In this document: in pieces, positions 1 to 8,454 of the stretch
How positions within the stretch are numbered: the stretch's first letter is position 1
Layout of the letters: each line of letters opens with the position of its first letter
Assembly (NCBI RefSeq): GCF_900109515.1
Contig: NZ_FOBD01000006.1
Location: 124,001-188,000 of the forward strand
DNA: 64,000 bases
Source of the DNA: Paenibacillus sp. OK003
GTDB lineage: Bacteria; Bacillota; Bacilli; Paenibacillales; Paenibacillaceae
Direction: 5' to 3'
Notes under the pieces: generated by a model
Database searches by the model: none
What the model was told of the DNA's origin: nothing
What the model saw: the letters and a program-made list of their open reading frames with translations, nothing else
Made by a program: the position numbers and the translations under genes

Positions 1-46
1 AGGAGAACGTTCCAAGTTGGCTCAGCTTGCAGCGGATTTATTGTAA
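1..46 (+). CDS. 3' end of an upstream gene (partial)
   Basis: Only the last 14 codons of an open frame are present, ending in TAA at 44-46 with the tail KLAQLAADLL. It is followed at once by a strong terminator at 84-108, which supports a real gene end. The family cannot be recognised from so short a tail. Confidence 0.6.
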   Translation, partial: GERSKLAQLAADLL

Positions 47-83
47 GGTAACGGTATTTATTTCCCGGAAAATGTTTCTAGTG

Positions 84-108
84 AACCGGCTCTTGGAGCC
101 GGTTTTTT
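84..108 (+). terminator. Rho-independent terminator after the partial first gene
   Basis: A perfect 9-base-pair stem, AACCGGCTC paired with GAGCCGGTT, has a TTG loop and runs into a T tract at 103-108. It closes the upstream transcription unit. Confidence 0.9.
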
Positions 109-264
109 GCTGAAAAAATAAAAATCAGTTATTGCACAGAACTCGCTATGCTCGAAGTATGCAAAATATCGGAAAACTGTTTTTTGGCAGGATAGGACAA
201 GAGCACTACTTATTTGTTACAATGAATGTTGCAGGAAAAAATTAGGGGCGAGGAGGAGGAGTTA

Positions 265-1545
265 ATGAAGCGTGGACATCAGGTTGTTTTGTTCGCAGTA
301 CTGCTGCTTTCGTTAACGATTCTGTCTCCCAGCTTTGATTTTAGAGGTTCACAGCTTAATCAGGAACGAGACACGGAAAAAGATGCATTTCCCAACACGT
401 CATCGCGCAGCGAGGACCAACATGCCCCGCTAGAGATTGTAGTCTCGATGACTGAGGCCGACTTTAAGTTGTTTAAAAGAATGGCTAATGAAGTAGCGAC
501 TTCTCAACATGTGGAAATCAGTCTTCGGAATTTGGAGCCGGATACATATAAGCGAGTGCTTGATAATAAATTTTCGGTAGGGGAGAGCGGCGATATTATT
601 CTTCTGGATAGTGCGGAAGTTCAATATCATGCCAAAAAAGGACATCTGTATCCGTTAAACGGTACAACGCTGTCCAAGTCGTTAGGAGGAACGGTGGTTG
701 GCTTGCGGGAAATGACAGAGTGGAATGGTTACCAATGGGGGATGCCGTTTGATCTTGACGCCTATGTACTCGCAGCTCGCTCCCCATTCCTGGACGAAGC
801 CGGTTTGGCAGGTTTACCCGAAAATAAGGAGCAGTGGGTCAAACTTGTACAACAAGCAACGGAAGACGGAACGGATTTATTAAGTCTAAATTTGAATGAT
901 CTGCACGCTGTAAGTGCGTGGTTGAATCAGTTTGAGCCAGGCATGGCCCCCGACAAAATTAAGAAAGCGCAAACTTCTTCGCAAACGGAGGCGTACCATC
1001 ATACCATACAGTTGCTGGATCTGATCCAGTCGCATATTACGGTCGAATCGATAAATCCGACGATTTCTGCTTCTGGTGAACAAACGGAGGCTCCTATGGT
1101 AGTAACGTTGCTGTCTCGTTTGTTGAGCGTAAATCAAGGTGTAGCAGGTAAACAGGATTCATCGGAGAAAATAGCTTTCAGTGCGCTGGAACCTCTAAGA
1201 TCAAGAAGTCTTGTTATCGCAGCTGGCTCACTTGAGGCGGAAGAGGCCAGCCGCTGGATTGAAGGAATGACTACTTCTTCTGTGCAGTCGGAGTGGTACC
1301 AACAGGCTAACTATTTACCAGCAAAGCAACAGGAACTAGATCTTGAGTCACAGAAACTACTAACGAGATATGATACGACGGATGTAAAATCCTGGTTTCC
1401 AGCAGAATCTTCACAGGCTGTAATGACGGATGGCCTTATCCTAACTTCTGCCTTCCAAAAGAAGATTCAACAACTTCTCGCGGGAGAGATCACGGCTAAT
1501 CAGTACGTCAAAAGCATTATCGCCTTGCAAAGCTCGTCAGAATGA
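265..1545 (+). CDS. Extracellular solute-binding-protein-like secreted or membrane-anchored protein
   Basis: A 426-residue protein. The start chosen is the ATG at 265, which follows the purine-rich site AGGAGGAGGAG; a longer frame opens at 226 without a good site. The N terminus MKRGHQVVLFAVLLL is a signal peptide or membrane anchor with no lipobox cysteine. The segment around residues 100-175 (GDIILLDSAEV, YPLNGT, WGMPFDLDAYVL) has the pattern of family-1 (MalE-like) ABC sugar-binding proteins. No transporter genes are adjacent, so a transport role is an inference. Its end overlaps the end of the convergent gene by 9 bases. Confidence 0.7.
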   Translation: MKRGHQVVLFAVLLLSLTILSPSFDFRGSQLNQERDTEKDAFPNTSSRSEDQHAPLEIVVSMTEADFKLFKRMANEVATSQHVEISLRNLEPDTYKRVLDNKFSVGESGDIILLDSAEVQYHAKKGHLYPLNGTTLSKSLGGTVVGLREMTEWNGYQWGMPFDLDAYVLAARSPFLDEAGLAGLPENKEQWVKLVQQATEDGTDLLSLNLNDLHAVSAWLNQFEPGMAPDKIKKAQTSSQTEAYHHTIQLLDLIQSHITVESINPTISASGEQTEAPMVVTLLSRLLSVNQGVAGKQDSSEKIAFSALEPLRSRSLVIAAGSLEAEEASRWIEGMTTSSVQSEWYQQANYLPAKQQELDLESQKLLTRYDTTDVKSWFPAESSQAVMTDGLILTSAFQKKIQQLLAGEITANQYVKSIIALQSSSE

Positions 1546-2616
1546 AATGGCGAGCTTTACTTCAAGTATGCCTTCACTTGTGGATACCTCTGTGGCTTTG
1601 ACAAACGACAGAATTTTCTGTGGGTAAAATCCGAGATCGAATTCTCGTTCCAGCATACGACGTGTGGTATCAGGCAGTTCTAACTGATTAAACACAAGTT
1701 TATCTACATGAAATCGAATTGAATTCTGCGGTTCATTTTCGACCGTATAATGGCCTTCAATGCTTAATTGCAACTGATCACGCTGCCCGGAAGCAGTGAT
1801 TCGATCTTTGTCGAACTGAAATGCGAAGTCTTCAAAGATCGGATTCTGTGATCGAAGAAACGTATTCAGCTCATCTTGTCCAATTCGAATGGTGTACGAT
1901 GTTCCGGTAGTGGAGATTCCTCCGTTTTGTTCTTGGATAAACTGTGGCAGGTTCTGCATAGCTGATGCCAAAGCTTTAAAATATCGCTTGACCTCGTATA
2001 TGCCAATGTTTTCCCAATAGATGGTCAACTCATCCATCAATTTCTGCATGGCTGCAGCATCCCCGCTGGCAGCTACTTTTCCGTCCACTTCTTTCTGCAA
2101 TGCAAGTACCCGTTCACGTTGATTTTGAAGATTGTTTTTGAGTTCAGACAGTTCTGCAGAGGTCTGATTAATCTGGGCAGACGTTTGCTGCATGGTGCGA
2201 TATCGATCCTGATACTTGTCCAGTACAGCCTGATCCCTGCCAATAATAATCTGATAGTAATCGTATAGAATGAACAGGTCCTTAAAGGATCTTGCCCCCA
2301 GTACCGTCATCAGGAGACTATCACGCTCCCCGGTATAGTAGGATCTTACAACTGCACCCGCTCGGTCTTGCTGAGTATGTATCTGGTCTTCCTGTTCCTG
2401 AAGCTGAATGGATAACGTCTGACGCTGTTCGTCCAGCTGTTTTTGTTTGGCTGCAATACGTTCGATTTCATGATCGATTTCGACGATGGATAGGCTTTGT
2501 TGCAGTATTTCGCGTGTTTCCTCAGATGAAGGTTCTCCGTAGGCATAAGTCCAAGGTATCTGGATCAAAAATATAATACATACGATGAAGCCAGGAATGC
2601 CGTATCGACGTTTCAC
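1537..2616 (-). CDS. Secreted coiled-coil protein of unknown function
   Basis: A 359-residue protein read from a GTG start at 2616 preceded by AAAGGAGAATGATAG. Residues 1-28 form a signal peptide ending near WTYAYG. Residues of about 35-200 are charged heptad-rich coiled coil (KQKQLDEQRQTLSIQLQEQE) like the N-terminal halves of PcsB and CwlO-type hydrolases, but no NlpC/P60 or other catalytic domain follows. The last 140 residues contain DELNTFLRSQNP and alternating beta-type sequence, possibly a lipid- or peptidoglycan-binding module. An envelope role is inferred only from secretion and the coiled coil. Confidence 0.75.
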   Translation of the reverse strand: MKRRYGIPGFIVCIIFLIQIPWTYAYGEPSSEETREILQQSLSIVEIDHEIERIAAKQKQLDEQRQTLSIQLQEQEDQIHTQQDRAGAVVRSYYTGERDSLLMTVLGARSFKDLFILYDYYQIIIGRDQAVLDKYQDRYRTMQQTSAQINQTSAELSELKNNLQNQRERVLALQKEVDGKVAASGDAAAMQKLMDELTIYWENIGIYEVKRYFKALASAMQNLPQFIQEQNGGISTTGTSYTIRIGQDELNTFLRSQNPIFEDFAFQFDKDRITASGQRDQLQLSIEGHYTVENEPQNSIRFHVDKLVFNQLELPDTTRRMLEREFDLGFYPQKILSFVKATEVSTSEGILEVKLAISF

Positions 2617-2748
2617 CTATCATTCTCCTTTCCATATCTACATATGATGCGAACAGGCTTATCTCTTCCAGACAATATATGAAATAGATACGTGAAATAT
2701 CCGTAGTGGTTACATAACACAAAGAATAGTCATTTAATCTGAAAACGA

Positions 2749-2780
2749 CAAAAAAGCAACCCGACATTAGCCGGATCGCT
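2749..2780 (-). terminator. Terminator of the DUF2626 gene
   Basis: On the minus strand AGCGATCCGGC pairs with GTCGGGTTGCT (11 pairs, three of them G-U) around a TAAT loop, followed by TTTTTT. It lies just downstream of the minus-strand gene ending at 2798. Confidence 0.7.
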
Positions 2781-2797
2781 TTGATGCTGCTGGCGGA

Positions 2798-3034
2798 TTA
2801 GAGCGGCAAATCCATTTGGAATACGGTCCAGTAGCTGAACCCTGTGAATGTTACGATCATATAACCCCAGAAGAGCAATATGTACGTACGTTCGGTAAAT
2901 TTCAAATATCCCAAAATGACAAAAAACGCAGTCTGCAGGAAAAAAAGCAAAGCCATTTCGACCAGGTCTCCCGCAAAAGCCATCAGGCCAATCGCTAGCG
3001 TGAAGAACCCGAGTACCCGAAACATGCGCGCCAC
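2798..3034 (-). CDS. DUF2626 (YqgY-like) small membrane protein
   Basis: A 78-residue protein with about three hydrophobic segments. The start is the GTG at 3034, seven bases after AGGAGG; a longer frame to 3112 has no such site. The N terminus VARMFRVLGFFTLAIG and the segment LLFFLQTAFFVILGYL match the DUF2626 family, known from B. subtilis YqgY. The function of the family is unknown. It is a single-gene unit with its own terminator. Confidence 0.8.
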   Translation of the reverse strand: MARMFRVLGFFTLAIGLMAFAGDLVEMALLFFLQTAFFVILGYLKFTERTYILLFWGYMIVTFTGFSYWTVFQMDLPL

Positions 3035-3349
3035 GGTAAGTCCTCCTCTCCTATGTACGATCATAGATTGTCTACACAACATTATACCGGGAAAGGAAAA
3101 AGGTGTAAACAAAATTGGATATGAAAGCGAATTCTTTTTTTGGCCTAAAAGAGTTAAAGTATGGTTTGTTTTGCATATGTAACGTATGAGTACTCATAAA
3201 TGTGGAAATACATTTTAGTATGAAATCAATTCTATGAACTCTATGAGAGGCATAAGAATGAATGAAGCAGCTTTTATACCTAATTCACATACCGGGAAAT
3301 CGGTTATGGGGACGGTTATTTTAGGATGTTGTTAGGAGGGTATTATAGC
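3035..3349. other. Divergent intergenic region with a 14-base palindrome
   Basis: This 315-base gap separates the divergent DUF2626 and rsfA genes. It contains the perfect palindrome TATGAGTACTCATA at 3185-3198, followed by the imperfect inverted repeat AAATGT/ACATTT. I see no gene and no confident promoter. The palindrome could be an operator, but no regulator can be named. Confidence 0.4.
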
Positions 3350-4000
3350 ATGACTGCAGTGAGACAGGATGCTTGGAGTACAGAGGACGATTTGATTTTG
3401 GCTGAGGTTACGTTGCGTCATATTCGGGAAGGAAGTACACAACTGGCTGCTTTTGAAGAGGTTGGCGAAAAAATAGGCAGAACTTCTGCCGCTTGCGGTT
3501 TTCGCTGGAACAGCTGTGTACGTAAGAAGTATGAGTCTGCTATTAGCAATGCTAAGGCTCAACGACAAAAACGGAGTTATCTCCGCAAACAACCGGCTTT
3601 GCTTGGACCACAAGTAGCAGCTTTGTCCACCCTGGATACAGAAGAAAATCTGTACAAGGCGGATGGTATTTCGGAAGACTCTCTATCCATTGATGCAGTT
3701 ATACGATTCTTGCGGCAATGGAAGGGAACTGTGCAGGAAAACGGTCGCCAGCTCAAGATGCTGGAGAAAGAGCTTCGTGAAAAAGAGGATGAACTTCATG
3801 AACTGCGTTGCGAGAATGATCGTCTTTCTAAGGAAGTGAATGAAGTTCAGACTGATTATCGTGTTGTAAACGACGATTACAAAGCACTGATTCAGATTAT
3901 GGATCGTGCTCGCAGACTCGCATTTCTGACAGAAGAAGAAGAGGAACTCAAAACGAGATTCAAAATGGATGCCAACGGGAATCTGGAACGAATTGAATAA
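3350..4000 (+). CDS. rsfA: RsfA-family prespore transcriptional regulator
   Basis: A 216-residue protein starting at the ATG at 3350, ten bases after AGGAGG. Residues 1-60 hold a Myb/SANT-like DNA-binding region (AWSTEDDLILAEVTLRHI, CGFRWNSCVRKKY) typical of RsfA, a modulator of sigma-F-dependent transcription in the forespore. A long coiled coil (ENGRQLKMLEKELREKEDEL) fills roughly residues 120-190 and suggests a dimer. It sits next to panE, as is common in Bacillales, and is closed by its own terminator. Confidence 0.85.
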   Translation: MTAVRQDAWSTEDDLILAEVTLRHIREGSTQLAAFEEVGEKIGRTSAACGFRWNSCVRKKYESAISNAKAQRQKRSYLRKQPALLGPQVAALSTLDTEENLYKADGISEDSLSIDAVIRFLRQWKGTVQENGRQLKMLEKELREKEDELHELRCENDRLSKEVNEVQTDYRVVNDDYKALIQIMDRARRLAFLTEEEEELKTRFKMDANGNLERIE

Positions 4001-4037
4001 AAGCAAATTGTATCTGATGATCAGCATTAGATTAGGG

Positions 4038-4083
4038 CCCGTCACACCTCCGTTACATAACGGCGGGTATGATGGGTTTTTTG
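4038..4083 (+). terminator. Terminator after rsfA
   Basis: An imperfect long stem pairs CCCGTCACACC plus CCG with CGG plus GGGTATGATGGG around TTACATAA and is followed by TTTTTT. Confidence 0.75.
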
Positions 4084-4144
4084 TTTACTGTTTTTGTTCT
4101 ATTATAGATAAAAGCAACTATTGGAGCAGAGGTAGGGATGCAGC

Positions 4145-5107
4145 ATGATCATTGACGTTGTAGGATCAGGGTCACTGGGTCTTTTGTATGGAGGTAAGCT
4201 TCAGGACGCAGGCAACAAGGTTCGATTTTGGACCAAAACGGCTGAACAGGCGAAGAAACTGAGTTTAAAAGGATTTAAGGTCATCGAACAGGAGAAAACC
4301 ATCCAGATTACACCTGATCATATCCAGGTCAAGCCGATTACGGAGTTAACCGGAGTGTGGGAACACTCACCTGGAGATTGGCTACTATTAATGGTGAAAC
4401 AGACAGCGATACATGATGTTATACGTGAAATTGGTTCATTGAAGACGCGAGTGCTCAACATCGCATGTTTCCAAAATGGGGTTGGGCATCTGGATCATGT
4501 GCAATCCAATATGCCCCATTCCAATATATACAGCGTCATAACCACAGAAGGGGCGAAACGTCAGCAAGATGGAGTCATCCGTGCAGGTATAGGAGAGACC
4601 TGGTTGGGCAAAAGTGCAGAAGTACGTATCTCATCTCTAACGCCAATGGATCAAAATGAACCCATTCGTTTACAGGGACTTTTGCAGCAGGCAGGATTTG
4701 GCTGTACAGTGTCGAATGAAATCGATAAGCTAATTTATAGGAAGTTGTTAATCAATGCTGTCATTAACCCGCTTACCGCGATATGGCGTATCCCTAACGG
4801 TGAGTTAATTACAAAGGAAGAGCGAATCATGTTTATGCGTCAGCTGTACGATGAGGCATTGGCGGTATACCAAGCAAGCGGAATACTTCTTGATGTGGAT
4901 GTGTGGGAACAAATCCTCTCCGTCTGTCGTTCCACAGCCTCAAATACATCTTCCATGCTGTCGGATGTTCTGCATGGACAACAAACGGAGGTGCAATCCA
5001 TTAACGGGCAAATCGTAAGCATGGCGTGTCGGTGTGGCCTGTCCGCTCCGATGCATGAAGTACTGCTTCATCTGATTGAAGGTATGCAACCGGAAGGAGT
5101 GAGTTAA
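4145..5107 (+). CDS. panE: 2-dehydropantoate 2-reductase
   Basis: A 320-residue protein catalysing NADPH-dependent reduction of ketopantoate to pantoate in pantothenate and coenzyme A synthesis. The N-terminal Rossmann motif GSGSLGLLYGGKL (residues 7-19) and the segment KLLINAVINPLTAI (about 200), with its catalytic lysine and asparagine, are those of the ApbA/PanE family. Its stop overlaps the start of the DUF3397 gene (TAATG), so the two are co-translated. Close paralogues of this family exist, so the substrate is inferred by homology. Confidence 0.9.
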   Translation: MIIDVVGSGSLGLLYGGKLQDAGNKVRFWTKTAEQAKKLSLKGFKVIEQEKTIQITPDHIQVKPITELTGVWEHSPGDWLLLMVKQTAIHDVIREIGSLKTRVLNIACFQNGVGHLDHVQSNMPHSNIYSVITTEGAKRQQDGVIRAGIGETWLGKSAEVRISSLTPMDQNEPIRLQGLLQQAGFGCTVSNEIDKLIYRKLLINAVINPLTAIWRIPNGELITKEERIMFMRQLYDEALAVYQASGILLDVDVWEQILSVCRSTASNTSSMLSDVLHGQQTEVQSINGQIVSMACRCGLSAPMHEVLLHLIEGMQPEGVS

Positions 5108-5481
5108 TGGGATTTTTTATTGTGCTGAGCATACTGCCGTTCTTTCCATTTTTTCTTGTGTATTGGATCATGTTTGGATGGAAAAAAGATAAGCGTGTGG
5201 CGCTGCGCTCCGCAATGGATGTAACAACCTTATTCCTTATATTCTCTGTATCGGCGTTATTCAACTTAACATTTGATTCGAATTTTGGATTTTATTTAAC
5301 ACTAATACTCATACTAATAGCGCTTGGATTCATCGGAGGTGCACAAAATCGGCTCAAAGGTAAGGTCGATAGGGGGAGAATGTTCCGGGCCGTTTGGCGC
5401 ATGGCTTTTGTCATCATGAGTTTTGGGTATGTTTTGTTTACTATATTTGGATTATTTAGATACTTCATGAAACAGATGTGA
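5107..5481 (+). CDS. DUF3397 membrane protein
   Basis: A 124-residue protein with four predicted membrane segments (LSILPFFPFFLVYWIMFG, VTTLFLIFSVSALFNL, FYLTLILILIALGFIGG, FVIMSFGYVLFTIFGLF). Length and layout fit DUF3397, a family of unknown function found near the mraZ and bshC region in Bacillales. It is translationally coupled to panE and followed by a terminator. Confidence 0.8.
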   Translation: MGFFIVLSILPFFPFFLVYWIMFGWKKDKRVALRSAMDVTTLFLIFSVSALFNLTFDSNFGFYLTLILILIALGFIGGAQNRLKGKVDRGRMFRAVWRMAFVIMSFGYVLFTIFGLFRYFMKQM

Positions 5482-5511
5482 GGATACATAACGCAAAAGG
5501 GCTAAAAAATG

Positions 5512-5529
5512 TGTCGATTTTGTCGAAAA
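5512..5529 (+). promoter_or_regulatory. Tandem Spo0A-like boxes before oppA
   Basis: TGTCGAT at 5512-5518 and TTTTGTCGAAAA at 5518-5529 repeat the core TGTCGA at a 9-base interval. The second copy is a perfect match to the Spo0A box core TGTCGAA with its T-rich flank. They lie in the gap between the DUF3397 gene and the peptide-transporter binding protein, upstream of the intervening terminator and the candidate promoter. Binding is an inference. Confidence 0.45.
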
Positions 5530-5538
5530 CTGAAAAAA

Positions 5539-5573
5539 ACATTACTTTCTGAAAAAGTAATGTAGATTTTTTT
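5539..5573 (+). terminator. Terminator after panE-DUF3397
   Basis: A perfect 10-base-pair stem ACATTACTTT/AAAGTAATGT with a 5-base loop is followed by AGA and seven T residues. It isolates the panE unit from the transporter operon. Confidence 0.85.
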
Positions 5574-5598
5574 GACCGGTGGTTGTATAATCTATAAA
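5572..5598 (+). promoter_or_regulatory. Candidate sigma-A promoter for the peptide transporter
   Basis: TTGACC at 5572-5577 and TATAAA at 5593-5598 are separated by 15 bases; a TATAAT also lies at 5586-5591 but with too short a spacer to that -35. It is placed just after the terminator and about 40 bases before the oppA start. The short spacer keeps this uncertain. Confidence 0.4.
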
Positions 5599-5632
5599 CA
5601 TATACCACATCAATTTAGGGGGAAAGTGTTAG

Positions 5633-7330
5633 ATGAAAAGGAAAAGTCTATTAGTCCTTTTGACGCTGATTTTGGCGTTCGGTACCGTACTTGCAGCGTG
5701 CGGATCCAAAAACGAAGGCACAGGTAACACCGATACTGGTTCTGCAACCGAAGGAAATGGTCTTGCTAAAGATCAAGTCCTGAAAATTAACCTGTCAGCT
5801 GAACCTCCTACGTTAGACCCGGCTCAAGCAAAAGACAGCCAAACCAACACTGTACTGAAATTCTTGTATGAAGGTCTTGTGCGTATCGACGCTGATGGTA
5901 AAGAAGCTCCAGGCGTTGCTAAAGACTGGACAATCTCCGAAGATGGTTTGAAATATGTTTTCAACCTGAACCCGGACGCTAAATGGAGCAACGGTGATGC
6001 AATCACTGCCGAAGACTTTGTACGTTCTTGGGAACGCGCTTTGAAACCGGAAACAGCTTCTCCATATGCTTACCAATTGTACTACATCAAAGGTGCTGAG
6101 GGTTACAACCTGAGCAAAGACGAAACATATAAAGGTACTAAAATCACAGACTTCTCTCAAGTAGGTGTTAAAGCTACTGATGAGCACACGCTGGAAGTAA
6201 CGTTGGAGAACCCAACACCTTACTTCTTGGGTCTGACAGCATTCTACACGTACTACCCAGTACACAAGTCTGCTGACACGAATGACAAATTCTTCACAGA
6301 CTACAAAAACATGATCGTTAACGGACCATTTACAATGGATCAATACGCTAAAGGTCAAAAAATCGTCGTGAAGAAAAATGAAAGCTACCATGCAGCTTCT
6401 GACATTAAATTGTCTGAAATTAATATGTCCCTGACAAACAGCAGTGCTTCCGAACTGCAAGCTTACAAGTCTGGACAATTGGATTACACAGGCGCACCTA
6501 ACGGTGAAATTCCTTCCGACCAAATTCCTTCTGTAAAAGCGGAATTGCCGGACGAGTTTAAAGCTACTGGTATTGCAAGTACGTACTACTACCAGTTCAA
6601 CGTTAATGAAGCTCCATTTAACAACGTTAAAATCCGTAAAGCTTTTGCAATGGCTATCGAACGTCAATTGATTGTTGACAAAGTAACACAAGGTGGACAA
6701 ATTCCAGCTTTCGGCTTTGTACCTCCAGGTATCCGCGGTGAAAACGGCGAATTCCGTGATGAGCACAAAGATGACTACTTCACTGAAAACGTAGAAGAAG
6801 CTAAAAAATTGCTTGCTGAAGGTATGAAAGAAGAAGGCTACACAACATTGCCAGCAGTAACATTGATCTATAACACTAGTGATGGTCACGCGAAAATCGC
6901 TCTTGCTGTTGCTGATATGTGGAAGAAAAACCTTGGTGTTGACGTGAAAACGGAAAACCAAGAGTGGGGCGTATTCCTTGAGAACCGTCAAAACCAAAAC
7001 TTCCAAGTAGCACGTGCAGGCTGGTCTGCCGACTATAACGATCCGTACAACTTCTTGGAAATGTGGACAACAGGTAACACAAACAACGATGCTAAATTTA
7101 GCAACGAACAGTTTGACAAAGATGTTAAAGAAACTGTGAAATCGGCTGATCCTGCTACACGTATGGCTGCTTTTGCTGATGCAGAGAAAGTCCTGATTCA
7201 AGATGAAATGGCAGTAATGCCGATCTATTACTACACTAACGTATCTTTGACTAAGCCTTACCTGAAAGGCGTACAACTTGATTTCAGTGGAGCGATTGAC
7301 TTCACTCGTGCATATCTGGAAGAGAAATAA
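5633..7330 (+). CDS. oppA: Peptide ABC transporter substrate-binding lipoprotein
   Basis: A 565-residue lipoprotein. The signal peptide ends in the lipobox LAAC (cysteine at 23), so the protein is anchored to the outer face of the membrane. It belongs to the family-5 (OppA/DppA) binding proteins: LSAEPPTLDPAQAKDS near residue 55, WSNGDAITAEDFVRSWERAL near 120 and NNVKIRKAFAMAIERQLIV near 335 are characteristic. It is the first gene of the transporter operon and is separated from the permeases by a hairpin with a T tract, which should raise its level above theirs. Whether it prefers oligopeptides or dipeptides cannot be told from sequence alone. Confidence 0.92.
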   Translation: MKRKSLLVLLTLILAFGTVLAACGSKNEGTGNTDTGSATEGNGLAKDQVLKINLSAEPPTLDPAQAKDSQTNTVLKFLYEGLVRIDADGKEAPGVAKDWTISEDGLKYVFNLNPDAKWSNGDAITAEDFVRSWERALKPETASPYAYQLYYIKGAEGYNLSKDETYKGTKITDFSQVGVKATDEHTLEVTLENPTPYFLGLTAFYTYYPVHKSADTNDKFFTDYKNMIVNGPFTMDQYAKGQKIVVKKNESYHAASDIKLSEINMSLTNSSASELQAYKSGQLDYTGAPNGEIPSDQIPSVKAELPDEFKATGIASTYYYQFNVNEAPFNNVKIRKAFAMAIERQLIVDKVTQGGQIPAFGFVPPGIRGENGEFRDEHKDDYFTENVEEAKKLLAEGMKEEGYTTLPAVTLIYNTSDGHAKIALAVADMWKKNLGVDVKTENQEWGVFLENRQNQNFQVARAGWSADYNDPYNFLEMWTTGNTNNDAKFSNEQFDKDVKETVKSADPATRMAAFADAEKVLIQDEMAVMPIYYYTNVSLTKPYLKGVQLDFSGAIDFTRAYLEEK

Positions 7331-7356
7331 GTTGTTCTGAAGTCTATATGATTACT

Positions 7357-7399
7357 TCGGGATATATATGTGGAATTCCATATATATCCCGATTTTTTT
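7357..7399 (+). terminator. Intercistronic terminator between oppA and oppB
   Basis: TCGGGATATATATG pairs with CATATATATCCCGA around an 8-base loop and is followed by TTTTTTT. Placed inside the operon, it probably works as a partial terminator that favours binding-protein expression. Confidence 0.85.
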
Positions 7400-7519
7400 G
7401 TATGTGTACCGATTTTCCTTATAATTCTTGAAATTTCCGATAAATGGATTGGACATTATTCATGTCTAATTCTACAATCGATTTGTATACAAAATATTGT
7501 TTGTGGAGGTGTGCAAGGG

Positions 7520-8452
7520 TTGGTTAAGTACGTGCTGAAAAAACTGCTATTTATGCTGCTATCGCTTTTCATACTCGCATCAGCAACCTTCTTCCTGATG
7601 AAGGCCATTCCGGGTGACCCTTTTACATCCGAGAAAAAAGTATCACCTGAAATCCGGGCACTTTTGGAAGTGAAGTATGGTTTGGACAAACCGATGTATG
7701 AACAATACCTGAAGTATATGGGTGGAATCATTCAGGGTGATTTCGGGGTTTCTATGAAATACCTGAATCAAGATGTAACGGGTATGATCACTCAAACGTT
7801 TACAGCATCGCTGAAGCTGGGAATCTTTGCGATTATTATCTCAATTGTTGTGGGTGTCTTGTTGGGGCTTATTGCCGCAGTGTACCATCGCAAGTTGATT
7901 GATGATATTACGATGATTCTGGCTGTTATCGGGATTGCTGTACCGAGTTTCTTGCTCGCATCGCTGGTGCAATATGTTTTTGCATTCAAACTCGGCTGGT
8001 TTAACGTTATGGGCTTCGATGGCCCACTCGACTATGTGCTTCCGGTTGCCGCATTGTCGGCATCTCCAATTGCCTTTATTGCACGTTTGACGCGTTCAAG
8101 CATGTTGGAAGTGTTGCATGCAGACTACATCAAGACAGCCAAAGCCAAAGGTTTGAAATGGCCTGCTATCATGTTTAAACATGTTTTACGGAACGGTATT
8201 CTGCCAGTCGTTACTTATGTTGGTCCGATGACAGCAAATATTATCACAGGTTCCGTTGTTATTGAGCAAATCTTTAACATTGGTGGAATTGGTAAAGTAT
8301 TCGTAGAGAGTATTACGAATCGTGATTATACGATGATCATGGGGATTACAATCTTCTATGGTATTCTCTTGATGCTTGCACGTTTCCTGACAGATATTGC
8401 TTACGTGTTGATTGATCCTAGAATTAAGCTAGAAAGCCGGAAGGGGGCATAA
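7520..8452 (+). CDS. oppB: Peptide ABC transporter permease (OppB type)
   Basis: A 310-residue inner-membrane permease starting at the TTG at 7520, ten bases after GGAGG; this gives the usual OppB length, while the longer frame from 7370 starts inside the terminator. MLLSLFILASATFFLMKAIPGDPF is the typical first membrane segment, and the loop near residues 215-245 (AKAKGLKWPAIMFKHVLRNG) is the ATPase-contacting EAA-type region. It forms the channel with the next gene. Confidence 0.92.
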   Translation: MVKYVLKKLLFMLLSLFILASATFFLMKAIPGDPFTSEKKVSPEIRALLEVKYGLDKPMYEQYLKYMGGIIQGDFGVSMKYLNQDVTGMITQTFTASLKLGIFAIIISIVVGVLLGLIAAVYHRKLIDDITMILAVIGIAVPSFLLASLVQYVFAFKLGWFNVMGFDGPLDYVLPVAALSASPIAFIARLTRSSMLEVLHADYIKTAKAKGLKWPAIMFKHVLRNGILPVVTYVGPMTANIITGSVVIEQIFNIGGIGKVFVESITNRDYTMIMGITIFYGILLMLARFLTDIAYVLIDPRIKLESRKGA

Positions 8453-8454
8453 CG

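Noticed and set aside
5813..7276. Long antisense frame opposite oppA (487 codons)
   Set aside because: Its composition is that of a codon shadow (Phe, Val and Cys-rich), and oppA on the other strand is unmistakable.
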